Positions 11,510 to 20,786 of a stretch of 49,648 bases of DNA are shown one piece after another. Numbering within the stretch: position 1 is the stretch's first letter; each line of letters opens with the position of its first letter. The notes beneath the pieces are model-generated. The model was given only the letters and a program-made list of their open reading frames with translations. It did not search any database and had not been told where the DNA came from. Where the stretch lies: assembly GCA_024403275.1 (NCBI GenBank), contig JAKSSD010000011.1:1-49648 (forward strand), written 5' to 3'. The DNA comes from Lachnospiraceae bacterium. Its GTDB lineage: Bacteria; Bacillota; Clostridia; Lachnospirales; Lachnospiraceae. Both the position numbers and the translations under genes were made by a program.

Positions 11510-11830
11510 TTATGATTTCTTTCTACTTCTTGGCTTTGAAACAGGTTCGTCAGCCTCATCAATCTCTGATTCAACAGATTCAGCTACTGGAACAAATAGT
11601 ATTTCATCTACTATTTTCTTTACATCGTCATTATACTCAATGTCGGTGTATTTGTTAAGTATCTCCATAGCTTCATCTTTTGATTTCAGATTTCTTTTAT
11701 ACTCAAGTATTGCAAGAAAAGGAACTGAATGTTCTACGCAACATACAGTTTTTCTCCATGCATATCCACCAGATGGACACTGATTGCATGGTTCAAATTC
11801 CTTATTGCATACTCCGCAACGCTTAAGCAT
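11510..11830 (-). CDS. Small cysteine-rich protein after the tail tube gene
   Basis: 106 residues. The N-terminus carries CGVC, CNQC and CC within 31 residues, a likely zinc-binding knuckle. The middle is helical and the C-terminus is disordered, ending in SKPRSRKKS. It begins four bases after the major tail protein gene. Function is unknown; position fits a tail assembly factor. Confidence 0.6.
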   Translation of the reverse strand: MLKRCGVCNKEFEPCNQCPSGGYAWRKTVCCVEHSVPFLAILEYKRNLKSKDEAMEILNKYTDIEYNDDVKKIVDEILFVPVAESVESEIDEADEPVSKPRSRKKS

Positions 11831-11833
11831 AAA

Positions 11834-12634
11834 TTAGTCCTCGTCAGGGAAGATAATGAAATCCCAGAAGTTGTTAGATGTTGAACACTTGTTCTTAAGA
11901 GCTGTCCATTCAAATGAATGAGTTGTCTGAGAGTCACCCATTTCAAGATTGAAGTTACCTGTAAAGTCAGCTCTTGGTACGCTAAACTGGAAACAAGCTT
12001 CCTTACCACAAGCATTCTTAGCAAGACCTGTATAAACAAGTTCACACTCTGTTGAATACTTAGAAGCATCGTTTGTAATCTTAACGCCAGTGTCATCTGT
12101 GAGCTTAACATTGTAGTATACTGTTACAACGTTACCTTCAGCAATTGCTGAAGCAGCAAATGTAATTTCCTTATTATCATATGCAAACTTGCCTTCGCCA
12201 GCATCTACAGCCTGCTGATATGTTGTAACTACTTCTGTAGCACCCTTAACATATACATACTGAATTTCAGCACCTGCTGTGCCTGTAGGTGTCTTTGTGA
12301 TAGATACCTTGTTAGCAGAAGCCATGTCTGCTGTAACTGTGATAGTATCCTTCTGAAGAATAACGATATCCTTTGTTGTCTGCTTACCACCTGTCTGAAC
12401 TTCCATGAGTCCACCAGAAAGAAGACCGTTTGTACCAGTACCGTTACAACCCTTGTTTCTCTTGTTAGAGTTGAGGATAGAACCGCCTGCACCTGTAACA
12501 TCCTGTGATTCTTCTGTATTGTTAATAGCTACTTCCTGAAGTTCATCAAGAGTAAAAAGGTGAAGACCATTCTTAAAGCCTTCAATGGCATCCCACTGTG
12601 TGACTGTCCAGCCATCAATTGAAACTATACCCAT
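11834..12634 (-). CDS. Probable major tail tube protein
   Basis: 266 residues from the ATG at 12634 (MGIVSIDGW), which has AAAGGA upstream; a longer frame to 12721 starts inside the previous gene and lacks a binding site. The protein is rich in beta strands, Thr, Gly and Ala, with a central Ig-like or repeat region (KDTITVTADM ... GNVVTVYYNVKL) and a C-terminal strand motif ending NFWDFIIFPDED. Composition, size and place between connector genes and tape measure fit the tail tube subunit. It is followed by the small cysteine-rich gene. Decoration by an inserted domain is likely. Confidence 0.65.
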   Translation of the reverse strand: MGIVSIDGWTVTQWDAIEGFKNGLHLFTLDELQEVAINNTEESQDVTGAGGSILNSNKRNKGCNGTGTNGLLSGGLMEVQTGGKQTTKDIVILQKDTITVTADMASANKVSITKTPTGTAGAEIQYVYVKGATEVVTTYQQAVDAGEGKFAYDNKEITFAASAIAEGNVVTVYYNVKLTDDTGVKITNDASKYSTECELVYTGLAKNACGKEACFQFSVPRADFTGNFNLEMGDSQTTHSFEWTALKNKCSTSNNFWDFIIFPDED

Positions 12635-12662
12635 TATTGAATACATCCTTTCTAAATATAAA

Positions 12663-13388
12663 TTATAAAATGAATTTATTAAGTTCAGTTTGTGGTATCT
12701 TTGATAAATCAATACCTCCACTGTAACCGCCTAATGTTATTTTATCCACATAATCAGATTTCTGTATTTGTCTAAAACTTGACAAGAAATCGTATATGGT
12801 TAAATCAGATACGGATTCAAAATTATATTTGAAATTACTATTATTGACAAGCAACAATATCATATTATCAAATTCAGATGAATTCTTATCTCTCATAGCT
12901 TTTTCATACTCTTTCTTTGCTATCTTAACAGCCATCTTCAAAGCTCTTTGATTACAAAATTCTCTATGAGTCCTTTCACGATAATACATTTTTCTTAATA
13001 CCTCTGATAATTCTTCGTATATATCTTTAGTTATAATGATTTCATTTTCCTCATCAAACACATATACATCTACATTATCGGTAACCACTTTCCAATTACA
13101 CACTCCAGCATTTTCAAATATAAGTCCATAATTTAACCCGGAGTATTTCTCTATTATAGTAGCAAAAAAAATGTAGTCATCAGTAAATATCTGGAAATCA
13201 ATACCTTGTTCATATAACTCAACCATAAGATCGGTCGGAGTACATATGAATGGTGTTATCAAATTAAAATTTCTAACTTCATCCTCGTCACATTTTCCTC
13301 TTAGTTCTCTCAAAGTAGGAATATGCAACACCAGACCATTAGATAAAGTATAATTCTGTCTTCCAATAAGACTAATGGTTTTTGGCAC
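12663..13388 (-). CDS. Hypothetical protein of the tail module
   Basis: 241 residues, not recognised. Overlaps the upstream gene by 17 bases. The N-terminus (PKTISLIGRQNYTLSNGLVLHIPTL) looks like beta strands of a structural or chaperone protein, and the middle is helical with KMAVKIAKKEYEKA. Its place directly before the tail tube gene suggests a tail assembly role. Inferred from context only. Confidence 0.6.
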   Translation of the reverse strand: MPKTISLIGRQNYTLSNGLVLHIPTLRELRGKCDEDEVRNFNLITPFICTPTDLMVELYEQGIDFQIFTDDYIFFATIIEKYSGLNYGLIFENAGVCNWKVVTDNVDVYVFDEENEIIITKDIYEELSEVLRKMYYRERTHREFCNQRALKMAVKIAKKEYEKAMRDKNSSEFDNMILLLVNNSNFKYNFESVSDLTIYDFLSSFRQIQKSDYVDKITLGGYSGGIDLSKIPQTELNKFIL

Positions 13389-13878
13389 GAATTACACTCT
13401 TTTCATTGAAGTCAACTACCTTATAACATAACTGAGTTGCAATATACTGATTGTTTGGTGATTCAATAATTTTTTCATAAACACGGTTATTATATCCAAT
13501 ACCTAATACATTCTTGCCATCAAGAAGTCTATTCAACTCAGCAACAATTGCATCTGTTCTTACAGCCATACCATTGTCAAGTCTGACAATATCTTTGCTG
13601 CAAAATATCTGTATATAGAATGTCACATTGTCATAGGTATTAACTCTGTTTGAATAAATATCAAAATCAAAAAGTATATATGCTTCTTTATCAGTTATAG
13701 TTCCATCAACAAATAGTTTAGGAAGATAGTTTTTCCAAATAAGTTCTGGGACTTCTTCTTCATCAACAGGTCTGTTTTTACAAAGTTCAGGCAATATTTC
13801 AGATGATAACAGGGTTTCCATAATCTTTTGCCTGTATTCAACAGTCTTATTATATTTAATCATTTCTTCAGTTGTCAT
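13372..13878 (-). CDS. Probable tail terminator or neck protein
   Basis: 168 residues. The pattern of a helical N-terminus followed by VTFYIQIFCSKDIVRLDNG, then VRTDAIVAELNRLLDG and a final strand, resembles tail terminator or neck proteins that assemble as a ring at the head-tail joint. It starts with an ATGA overlap with the preceding gene. Assignment rests on fold-like pattern and gene order, so it is moderate. Confidence 0.55.
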   Translation of the reverse strand: MTTEEMIKYNKTVEYRQKIMETLLSSEILPELCKNRPVDEEEVPELIWKNYLPKLFVDGTITDKEAYILFDFDIYSNRVNTYDNVTFYIQIFCSKDIVRLDNGMAVRTDAIVAELNRLLDGKNVLGIGYNNRVYEKIIESPNNQYIATQLCYKVVDFNEKSVIRAKNH

Positions 13879-14810
13879 AATAATCCAACTACTTTCATAT
13901 TAATAGATACGGTATCAGCAACAACGTCAAATGTATTACCAACAACAGTATCATCATTATCGCATTTAATCTTTAAGTGCATATCATCCATCTCAACAAT
14001 GGTGATATAACTTGCATTAACACTCCATGTTACTGGAATATTACTTGTAAATGTTTTTACTCCAGACTTTCTTATTTCAGGTTCACCTCTATAAGAAATC
14101 TGAATATCCTTATCTGCTTCCGGGAGATAATCGCAAAGCATTTCCTCTATGTTATCAGTATCAACATTGTATGTATCCTCAGTAAAGACAATTTCAAGAT
14201 AACCTCTACCATTCCATGCTCTGGTAACAGTATCAATTCTTGTGATTCTATATACTTTAGGATGAGTCTTATCGTAATCAACAAACATTCTCTTGTCAGA
14301 TTTAAGAATAAGGGTTTCATCTGTAATCTGCATACGAACCATTATCTGATTTGTACCAAGGGTCATTACTTTATTACTACGTTCACCTGAGTTATACTGA
14401 GATGCTGATATAATTACGCAAGGCTGTTCACAAACAACTCTGTTGCTATTCTGCCATCTTAATATATAATTACAAGCAACTAAATCAAAATCCCAGAAAT
14501 GCATTGTTCTCTGAAGGTTCTTAATTATAAAATAATCCTTATAATCCTCATCATAAAATGTGTCACCGTTACATAAGTCTGATGATAATAACGCTGTACT
14601 TTGTAAGTACCAACCCCAGTCCTCTTGTTTCTGATGATGAACACTTATAGAAACATAATCGTCTTCTGTAAGATATCTTAACAAATGCATATTCTCAAGA
14701 TTTTCTTCATAACTTCTTGCAATTCTACGTTTGTTATACTCTATTAAAGTTTTCTGCTTACTTGGAGAATCCTTGGCGTTCTGAATCTTTCTAATGTAAT
14801 CAATAGTCAT
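13875..14810 (-). CDS. Head-tail connector protein with C-terminal Ig-like domain
   Basis: 311 residues. Residues 1-220 resemble a conserved family found near portal and capsid genes in Clostridial phages (YILRWQN ... SGERSNKVMTLG ... KRMFVDYDKTHPKVYRIT). The last 80 residues look like a bacterial Ig-like beta sandwich (IPVTWSVNASYITIVE ... VVADTVSINMKV). Such Ig-like domains often decorate virion proteins. It overlaps both neighbours by four bases and is translationally coupled. The exact connector role is inferred. Confidence 0.62.
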   Translation of the reverse strand: MTIDYIRKIQNAKDSPSKQKTLIEYNKRRIARSYEENLENMHLLRYLTEDDYVSISVHHQKQEDWGWYLQSTALLSSDLCNGDTFYDEDYKDYFIIKNLQRTMHFWDFDLVACNYILRWQNSNRVVCEQPCVIISASQYNSGERSNKVMTLGTNQIMVRMQITDETLILKSDKRMFVDYDKTHPKVYRITRIDTVTRAWNGRGYLEIVFTEDTYNVDTDNIEEMLCDYLPEADKDIQISYRGEPEIRKSGVKTFTSNIPVTWSVNASYITIVEMDDMHLKIKCDNDDTVVGNTFDVVADTVSINMKVVGLL

Positions 14811-15292
14811 ATCTCTTCATACTCGATTCTCTTTGGTTTTCCAGTAAGTCTATCAACGGATAGATACTGTGTAATTTTCGCTTCGATATCTTTTTTATAA
14901 TTCATAAGCATATCATCAAACGTTTTTCTCTCATTAGCAGGGGAGTATATCATTTTAATATCCGCAGAAGTCATAGAGTTTATAACCGTTTTAAGCTTTG
15001 CAAAATCTCTTTCAAGATAGATATAAAACATCATTCTTGCAAGTATTTCTATTTCAGTATTGATAAGTTCAAATTCAAATTCAGAATCATTCTTATCATA
15101 AAAATTCACATCAGAAAAACCTGATAGTCTTATAGTGAGTGTACTAACAGCTTCCTCTAAATACCCGGATGCTTTTTCAGTAGCAAGTTCCATCGCTTCT
15201 TCTGGTGTACAATTATAGTATTCAAAAAAGTCAAGGTCTTCCTCTACCTTTCTGAAAAATCTTTCATAAATTGTTTCAAAGGAAGTTGTCAT
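14807..15292 (-). CDS. Probable head-tail connector protein
   Basis: 161 residues, mostly helical (EEAMELATEKASGYLEEAVSTL). It is the second gene after the major capsid gene, the usual place for a head completion or adaptor protein. It is coupled to the next gene by an ATGA overlap. No enzyme motif. Call based on size, helicity and order. Confidence 0.55.
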   Translation of the reverse strand: MTTSFETIYERFFRKVEEDLDFFEYYNCTPEEAMELATEKASGYLEEAVSTLTIRLSGFSDVNFYDKNDSEFEFELINTEIEILARMMFYIYLERDFAKLKTVINSMTSADIKMIYSPANERKTFDDMLMNYKKDIEAKITQYLSVDRLTGKPKRIEYEEI

Positions 15293-15301
15293 TATATCAC
15301 C

Positions 15302-15943
15302 TTATCCTTCTGTTTTCTTAGTGGTTCTCTTTGTTTTTTCCTGAGACTGATTAGCCATAAGCTGCTTCATCATTTCCTTAAGCTCGCTAATCTCATCTCT
15401 AAGAGATTCATTCTGTGCTTCAAGTTCTTTAGCCTTATCCTGAGAAATAGGTCTGTCTGTATCTTTCTTTTCAATAGTAATATGAGATACATTCTGACCA
15501 CGCTTGAATTCCTTGTATCTTTCAGTCATAAGATTAATAACTCTATTTGAAATATCAACAGAGCCACCTTCCTTAAGTCCTGTGAATACAGTATAAATTC
15601 TATCAAAGATACTTGAATCAGTTACATCAATAATTTTCTTTAACCCTTCAACCGATGGATTAACAAGGATGTCTTCTACATCAGCATTTGTCAGTATTTT
15701 GTCACCATCTTCAAACTTCATTTCTTTAAATACAGCCTTACGGTCGGTTTCATTAATAGTAATAAGGCCAGTTCTTATAGCATTAGTATTACTATCAATC
15801 CAAAGAAGTTCTTCAAGTGTCAGATATTCTATTGTAGGAGTTCCATCTTCACTAACAGGTGAAAGGATGTAATCACGAAGATTACTTCTAACACATAAAT
15901 TGAATGGGTTATGATTTTCAATTCTGATTTTATTGTTATTCAT
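15302..15943 (-). CDS. Hypothetical virion-module protein with C-terminal coiled coil
   Basis: 213 residues, not recognised. The first 150 residues are mixed alpha/beta (SNLRDYILSPVSEDGTPTIE). Residues about 170-205 form a clear coiled coil (AKELEAQNESLRDEISELK), followed by a basic Lys/Thr tail. It is the first gene after the major capsid gene. It may be a minor head protein. Confidence 0.6.
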   Translation of the reverse strand: MNNNKIRIENHNPFNLCVRSNLRDYILSPVSEDGTPTIEYLTLEELLWIDSNTNAIRTGLITINETDRKAVFKEMKFEDGDKILTNADVEDILVNPSVEGLKKIIDVTDSSIFDRIYTVFTGLKEGGSVDISNRVINLMTERYKEFKRGQNVSHITIEKKDTDRPISQDKAKELEAQNESLRDEISELKEMMKQLMANQSQEKTKRTTKKTEG

Positions 15944-15972
15944 TTATATATCCTTTCATTAATATAGTAACA

Positions 15973-15994
15973 GGGTAGGGGATTAACCCTACCC
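15973..15994 (-). terminator. Hairpin after the major capsid gene
   Basis: Perfect 8-bp stem GGGTAGGG / CCCTACCC with a six-base loop, 30 bases past the capsid stop codon. The downstream minus-strand sequence is only moderately T-rich (TGTTACTATATT). It could be a weak terminator or a 3' stabiliser that raises capsid mRNA relative to the genes after it. Confidence 0.55.
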
Positions 15995-16023
15995 ATTATC
16001 ACTATAGTTATATTAATAATTGA

Positions 16024-16200
16024 TTAAGCTGTAAATGTAACCTTAGCAACCTTTTCTGGGCTTGTTACCTTAACACCGAATTCAACACCTGTGAACTTGA
16101 GCTTAATTCTTTCTGAAGAGTTATCATAATCTTCATAAACTCTCATTTCGCCACGGTCGCAGATAGTGCCTATCTTACCAGCAATACCAAATATTCTCTT
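16024..16200 (-). CDS. Major capsid protein, 3' exon
   Basis: 58 codons plus stop that complete the capsid protein: KRIFGIAGKIGTICDRGEMR ... YEDYDNSSERIKLKFTGVEF ... and a final strand. It has no start codon or ribosome binding site and is in frame with the 5' exon only after removal of the intron. The residues fit the P-domain and C-terminal strand expected at the end of an HK97-fold capsid protein. Confidence 0.9.
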   Translation of the reverse strand, partial: KRIFGIAGKIGTICDRGEMRVYEDYDNSSERIKLKFTGVEFGVKVTSPEKVAKVTFTA

Positions 16201-16592
16201 CGATTATTTTTAAAAATAGTCGCTACACTATTTTCATTGCATAAAGCAATCTCATACTTTCATATGAGTCAAGACTATATCTTCACCCTGATTCCGTTTC
16301 AGGGGCACACCACTTCGGATACCAATCGCTTGTATCCTACTCCCTTCCGGGATAGTCGTTGAGGATTCCTCTATTCGAGGCTTTCGTGCTGATTGCCCAT
16401 TAATTTAGTACTTAGGATTTAACCATATACCATCTATATACTTTTTTCTACTTTCGTAACATTCACGCTTGGCTTTATTTCATGCCTACGTTGTAGTGTA
16501 TATAGCTTTAGGGTTTTTCAGTCTATTCAATGCGTATTTATTCATACAGTTCACACTGTACGCAGACTATAATTTGTGTAAACAAATGTTTA
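16201..16592 (-). mobile_element. ORF-less group I intron in the major capsid gene
   Basis: 392-nt group I intron. On the minus strand the catalytic core is easy to read: AACGACTATCCC (P7 5' strand, near 16340-16354) and AAGATATAGTC (P7 3' strand, 16273-16283), with GGGAGTAGGATAC between them. The intron ends in G at 16201. The 5' exon ends CAGAU and the intron carries GUCUG (16563-16567), giving P1 with a U-G pair. Joining 16593 to 16200 gives LLVPD-KRIFGI. No endonuclease gene is present, so it is either immobile or mobilised in trans. Confidence 0.9.
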
Positions 16593-17414
16593 ATCTGGAA
16601 CGAGAAGTTCACCGTCAGCAGACTTTCTAGCACCTGAGAATCCAGAGATAAGAAGTCCACCGTATTCCTTAACAAGACCGTATCTGTTGTAGTCATCCTT
16701 CATTGTGTCTGACATGTATGATGTATAGCCAGCCATGTTAGCGATAGCCTGTGCATACTTGTTAAGACCGAATGCGATTGGTGAACCACCATCAGCAAGA
16801 TGGTCAAGTACGTAAAGTGAAAGCTTGTCCATAGCAGCCTTTGTAAGAGCTGATTCATTACCTGTAATAGCAAATACCTGATCGCCACCTACGATAGCAG
16901 CATCAAGGATATCGAATACAGTCTTAATCTTCTTGTTCTGAAGAGCTTCTTCAGCAAACATTGTAAGGTTAGCAACTGTTCTGAAACCGTTTCTTCTGAG
17001 GTCAGAATACTTGAGTTCTGTTTCAAGCTGGAGGTGCTTCCATGTTGGTGTGTCGTAACCGCTGTCAATGTATGAACGATTTACGTTACCACCCTTAGCA
17101 GCTTCATAAGCAACGAGTGTATTCTTTGGTGTCTTGTTAATCTGATAATCATCAAATTCACCAATAGAATCTCTTTCAAACATAAGGTCAAGAAGTGCAT
17201 CTGGCTTGTCATATACTTCATCTGACATTGTTTTGATGATGAATGCAGCGATTTCTCTGTTAGCATCTGCACCTGTTTCACCAATCTTCTTAGCCCAAGC
17301 ATCTACTTCCTTAGAAATATTCTTTTCTGTATCTGTAAGGTTTACATTTCTTGTAACCTTAGAAGCCCAGTCTCTAATTTCCTGAGTTTCCATCTTTTCA
17401 GCAAATTCTACCAT
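16593..17414 (-). CDS. Major capsid protein, 5' exon
   Basis: 274 codons starting at an ATG with GAGAGGAG upstream; with the 3' exon the protein has 332 residues. The main shell protein of an HK97-like head. An N-terminal helical arm is followed by NREIAAFIIKTM, a region with WKHLQLETELKYSDLRR and the spine helix (VANLTMFAEEALQNKKIKTV), as in capsid proteins of Firmicute siphoviruses. No separate long prohead propeptide is evident, consistent with an external scaffold in the protease-scaffold gene. The unspliced frame would add only a stop codon after VPD, yielding a truncated and probably non-functional capsid subunit. Confidence 0.88.
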
Positions 17415-17439
17415 TTCTAATTTCTCCTCTCAATAATAA

Positions 17440-17889
17440 TTAAGCCCAGTCAACGATTTCGATGATGATGCCCGGATGAACGCCAGCGTCCTTTGCGTCT
17501 GCATCTGCACAAATCATATTTGACTTACCAGCAGCAACAGCAAACTTACCGTCTGCACCAACTTCAACTCTTGCACCTGTTGTAATACCATCAGCAATCT
17601 GGTCTGTGAAGAACTTTTCGCCCTTCTTACCAGCAACGAGGAGTCCGAATTCGCCAGCAGCGATATCCTGACAATCATATTCTGATACGTCACCGTATAC
17701 AGTCTGAATGCCAACTGGCTGCATATCCTTTGTTACAAAATAAACATCCTGTGCTGTAGCTGATGCAGGGAACTTGAATTCACCTGTTGCATAATCCTTA
17801 ACAGCACCCATACCTGCTACCATGGCTTCCTTAGCCTTGTACATAGCATCATAATTCTCTCCGAGAATATCCTGAAGACCTCTAAACAT
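17440..17889 (-). CDS. Probable head decoration or stabilisation protein
   Basis: 149 residues located between the protease-scaffold and the major capsid genes, where decoration proteins are commonly encoded. Sequence is small-residue and beta rich (GEFGLLVAGKKGEKFFTDQI; GARVEVGADGKFAVAAG). No enzymatic motif. Assigned by position and composition. Confidence 0.65.
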   Translation of the reverse strand: MFRGLQDILGENYDAMYKAKEAMVAGMGAVKDYATGEFKFPASATAQDVYFVTKDMQPVGIQTVYGDVSEYDCQDIAAGEFGLLVAGKKGEKFFTDQIADGITTGARVEVGADGKFAVAAGKSNMICADADAKDAGVHPGIIIEIVDWA

Positions 17890-17906
17890 AATCTTTTCTT
17901 CCTTTC

Positions 17907-19184
17907 TTACTTGCGAAGATAAGCAGCCATACTAAAGCCAACTGATTCTACGCTGTTTAAATTAATTTTTTCTGATGTTTCAACGCTTGCTTTACATTTT
18001 CTTTTAGCAACACATTTGTCAGCAATCATAGCCTTAACGCCATTAAGGTCGGCATTTGCTACAAGAGCTTTAAATTCCTCTGATTCCATCTCTTCATCAG
18101 AGAAATAACCTGATGACTTAGCGTATTCGGAAACTTCCTCCTGTGCTTTTGCAAGTTCAGCTTCAGCCTGAGCCTGTTTAATCTCAGCAAGTTCAGCAGA
18201 ATCCTTTTCAAGTGATTCTATTCTAGCTTTAAGTTCCGCAATTTCATTTGTCATCTCGATAATAACGTTATTCTTTTCAGCAAGAACTGCCTCCATATCA
18301 ACTGTATTTTCTGCTTCTGCAACAGGTGCTTCTGATTCAACAGGTTCTTCTGTTGATGTCTCTTCAACTGTTGTTTCCTCAGATTCAGCTTCTGCTGATT
18401 CTTCAACTTCAGGAGTTTCAACTGATTCAGATTCGTTATTTTCAACCGCTTCTGAAACTTCTTCAACTGTCTCATTCTCTACAGTTTCAGTTGAAACTGT
18501 TTTTTCTTCAACTGTTTCAGAAATTGTTACATTTTCCTTATCCACTTCTTCACCCACTTTATTATTTTTATTTATGTCATTACGTAAAGCATTAGCTAAC
18601 GCAATTTCATCATTATTGATTTCTGCATATTCAAGCATTCCAGCACCCGGTACAGCACCTTCTACTGTAGAACCTAATATGCAATTACCTAAGAACTCTA
18701 CATCCTTAAGTATTTTTCCTTCATCTGTAATCTCACAATCATTAATTGCGAGTTCCCATGATGAAGCAACCCTACCTTCACTCCAAAGTCTGTCAAGAAC
18801 TTCAAAGTACTCAGGGAATCTATCAGACCAGAGTTTCGTAGAAATTGTAATGCAACGTTTTCCGTTTACATTCTCAATATTTGAATCAACAATACTTCCT
18901 ATTGGAACAGTATTGAATTTGTATGTAGTATGTCCTTCTGAATCTTTTTCGACTGAAATCTCATGCCCACCAAAGTCAGCAGGATTACCATTCATATCAG
19001 TTAAAAGTTTAGCTACAATAGGGTATCCAACAATAGATTTATGACATTTAACACCAGTTTCTTCTGGCATATATCTACCGTTTAAATCCCAAGCGTTAAG
19101 CTCTGATATCATCCACTTAGCAATCTTATGATATTGATTCTGTTCGGATGATATAGGCTTTGATGAAATTAAAATCTTTTCCAT
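17907..19184 (-). CDS. Prohead protease fused to scaffold-like domain
   Basis: 425 residues. Residues 1-190 resemble a capsid maturation protease: candidate catalytic His in FGGHEIS and candidate Ser in RVASSWELAI, with GYPIVAKLL and FLGNCILGSTVEGAVPGAG flanking. Residues about 200-300 are an extremely acidic Glu/Ser/Thr/Val low-complexity segment, and about 300-370 a coiled coil (EIAELKARIESLEKDSAELA). This matches phages in which protease and internal scaffold are one polypeptide that is later self-digested. It sits between portal and capsid genes as expected. Confidence 0.75.
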   Translation of the reverse strand: MEKILISSKPISSEQNQYHKIAKWMISELNAWDLNGRYMPEETGVKCHKSIVGYPIVAKLLTDMNGNPADFGGHEISVEKDSEGHTTYKFNTVPIGSIVDSNIENVNGKRCITISTKLWSDRFPEYFEVLDRLWSEGRVASSWELAINDCEITDEGKILKDVEFLGNCILGSTVEGAVPGAGMLEYAEINNDEIALANALRNDINKNNKVGEEVDKENVTISETVEEKTVSTETVENETVEEVSEAVENNESESVETPEVEESAEAESEETTVEETSTEEPVESEAPVAEAENTVDMEAVLAEKNNVIIEMTNEIAELKARIESLEKDSAELAEIKQAQAEAELAKAQEEVSEYAKSSGYFSDEEMESEEFKALVANADLNGVKAMIADKCVAKRKCKASVETSEKINLNSVESVGFSMAAYLRK

Positions 19185-19195
19185 AATATCACCTA

Positions 19196-20770
19196 CTATT
19201 CATTGTTTTTATCATAAGTTTGTTTGTCAACATTTTCCACGTTATTTTCAACAGGTCTACCGCCAACACTATCCCCGGATGTAGTATACTGACTTGCTCT
19301 TGGTGCGAATATAGTATCAACACCTTTATCGTTTTCATTCTTTCTCTTGGTCATTTCGTCATTGAAATCAATGCCAACCATTTCAAGAGCTGTTTCAAGA
19401 GAACAGTTAAATGTACTAAATAATGTTTTAGCAAATTCAAGCTTCATGTCATGTTCCATTAACTCACTATCAATAATTTGAATTGATGGAGCATATATAG
19501 AATCAAACCCATTCTCAGCTAAAAGGTTTCTATATAATCTTTCCATGATAAACTCAAGGTTTTCAGTTATTGAATTAATCATCTTCATTAACTGATTAAG
19601 AGCAATAGTAGCCACAGTACCGCTTGTACTGTTTGTACTCATTAAGAATGAAATACCCAGTGTTGACAATACTCTTTCTATATAGCTCTTAACTACATTT
19701 GGTTCAGTAGTATCAACAGATGGTTCAATATACTTAATATCCTTAACATAAGCCGGAGCAGTTACTAATACTGTACTCATCTTAAAAGCACGAACTAAAT
19801 TGTCGTGAGCATAAGCCATTTCAGAGTAACCATTCTTCCCATCTTCAAGAAGCTTTGGATCTAAGAACTGTCCTATGATTTTCTTGGCCTTTGCTTTTGA
19901 TGTAACCGCATCTGTAATATCAAACTGTTCAAGTATAAGGGTAGGGTATAATGCTCTGAATATAGGAGTCAAACCATACTTCTTATCCTGATTGTTTATT
20001 CTTATACAGCCAGTCCAGTTATGGTCGAGTCTTGCATAATCATCCCCAGCCTTGTAAGCCTTGTAAACTTCTGGAGGATAATTCTGCTTAATCTCTTTAT
20101 CGAGCTTATCAAAAAATAAGGCCTTGTTCTTTTTATTCTTTTTAATGGTACGAGTAATTTTCTTTTTCATATCCTTAACATTAAAAAGAAGAACAGGCTC
20201 TCCGTTAATATCATAATCTGATACTTCAACAAACTCCAAAGAAAAAGGTTCTACATCATAATGACCTTCATTTGTTCGTCTGCAATAGAAGTAGTAATTA
20301 CCATTCTGATAAACATTAGGAATTACATTTTTAATAAGTCTCTTTAAGTTAATTCTGTCATTAAAGTCATCAATTAAAAGTTTAGCTTCATTCAGTTTTT
20401 GAATTTCGCCTTCATCCTCAAAATCCCTATATGATAATTTGTATTGAGTATTAATATTTGTGTTAATAACTTCAACAACTTTGCCAATAATCCAATCCTT
20501 ATTAACATATGTGCTTACAATAGAATTTATCTGCTTAATCTTTCTGATATCCTGCTGTGGTAATACAGCTAAATCATCAAGAGCCTCCTTAGTAAGCTGT
20601 GTAGTTGTTACTGATTCGTTTAAATATGTTCTATAGTATATATTTGAAGGATCATATTTTCGTATGGCTTCCTCAATTCTACTCTGAATTAATTCATCGG
20701 TAGTTGTAATAACTTCAGTGTTCTCATCAATCTGAGTAGCAAATTTAATTTCAAAATTTTCTTCAGCCAA
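19196..20770 (-). CDS. Portal protein
   Basis: 524 residues. The portal is the dodecameric ring at the capsid vertex through which DNA passes. Features include WIIGKVVEVINTNINTQYKL, the central DITDAVTSKAKAKKIIGQ region, long helices toward the C-terminus (LNQLMKMINSITENLEFIME) and a disordered tail. It lies directly after the large terminase. The start is uncertain: a GTG at 20779 lies only two bases after AGAGAGG, whereas a TTG at 20770 (MAEENFE) has good spacing, so I prefer TTG. Confidence 0.85.
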   Translation of the reverse strand: MAEENFEIKFATQIDENTEVITTTDELIQSRIEEAIRKYDPSNIYYRTYLNESVTTTQLTKEALDDLAVLPQQDIRKIKQINSIVSTYVNKDWIIGKVVEVINTNINTQYKLSYRDFEDEGEIQKLNEAKLLIDDFNDRINLKRLIKNVIPNVYQNGNYYFYCRRTNEGHYDVEPFSLEFVEVSDYDINGEPVLLFNVKDMKKKITRTIKKNKKNKALFFDKLDKEIKQNYPPEVYKAYKAGDDYARLDHNWTGCIRINNQDKKYGLTPIFRALYPTLILEQFDITDAVTSKAKAKKIIGQFLDPKLLEDGKNGYSEMAYAHDNLVRAFKMSTVLVTAPAYVKDIKYIEPSVDTTEPNVVKSYIERVLSTLGISFLMSTNSTSGTVATIALNQLMKMINSITENLEFIMERLYRNLLAENGFDSIYAPSIQIIDSELMEHDMKLEFAKTLFSTFNCSLETALEMVGIDFNDEMTKRKNENDKGVDTIFAPRASQYTTSGDSVGGRPVENNVENVDKQTYDKNNE

Positions 20771-20786
20771 ACATTTCACATCCTCT

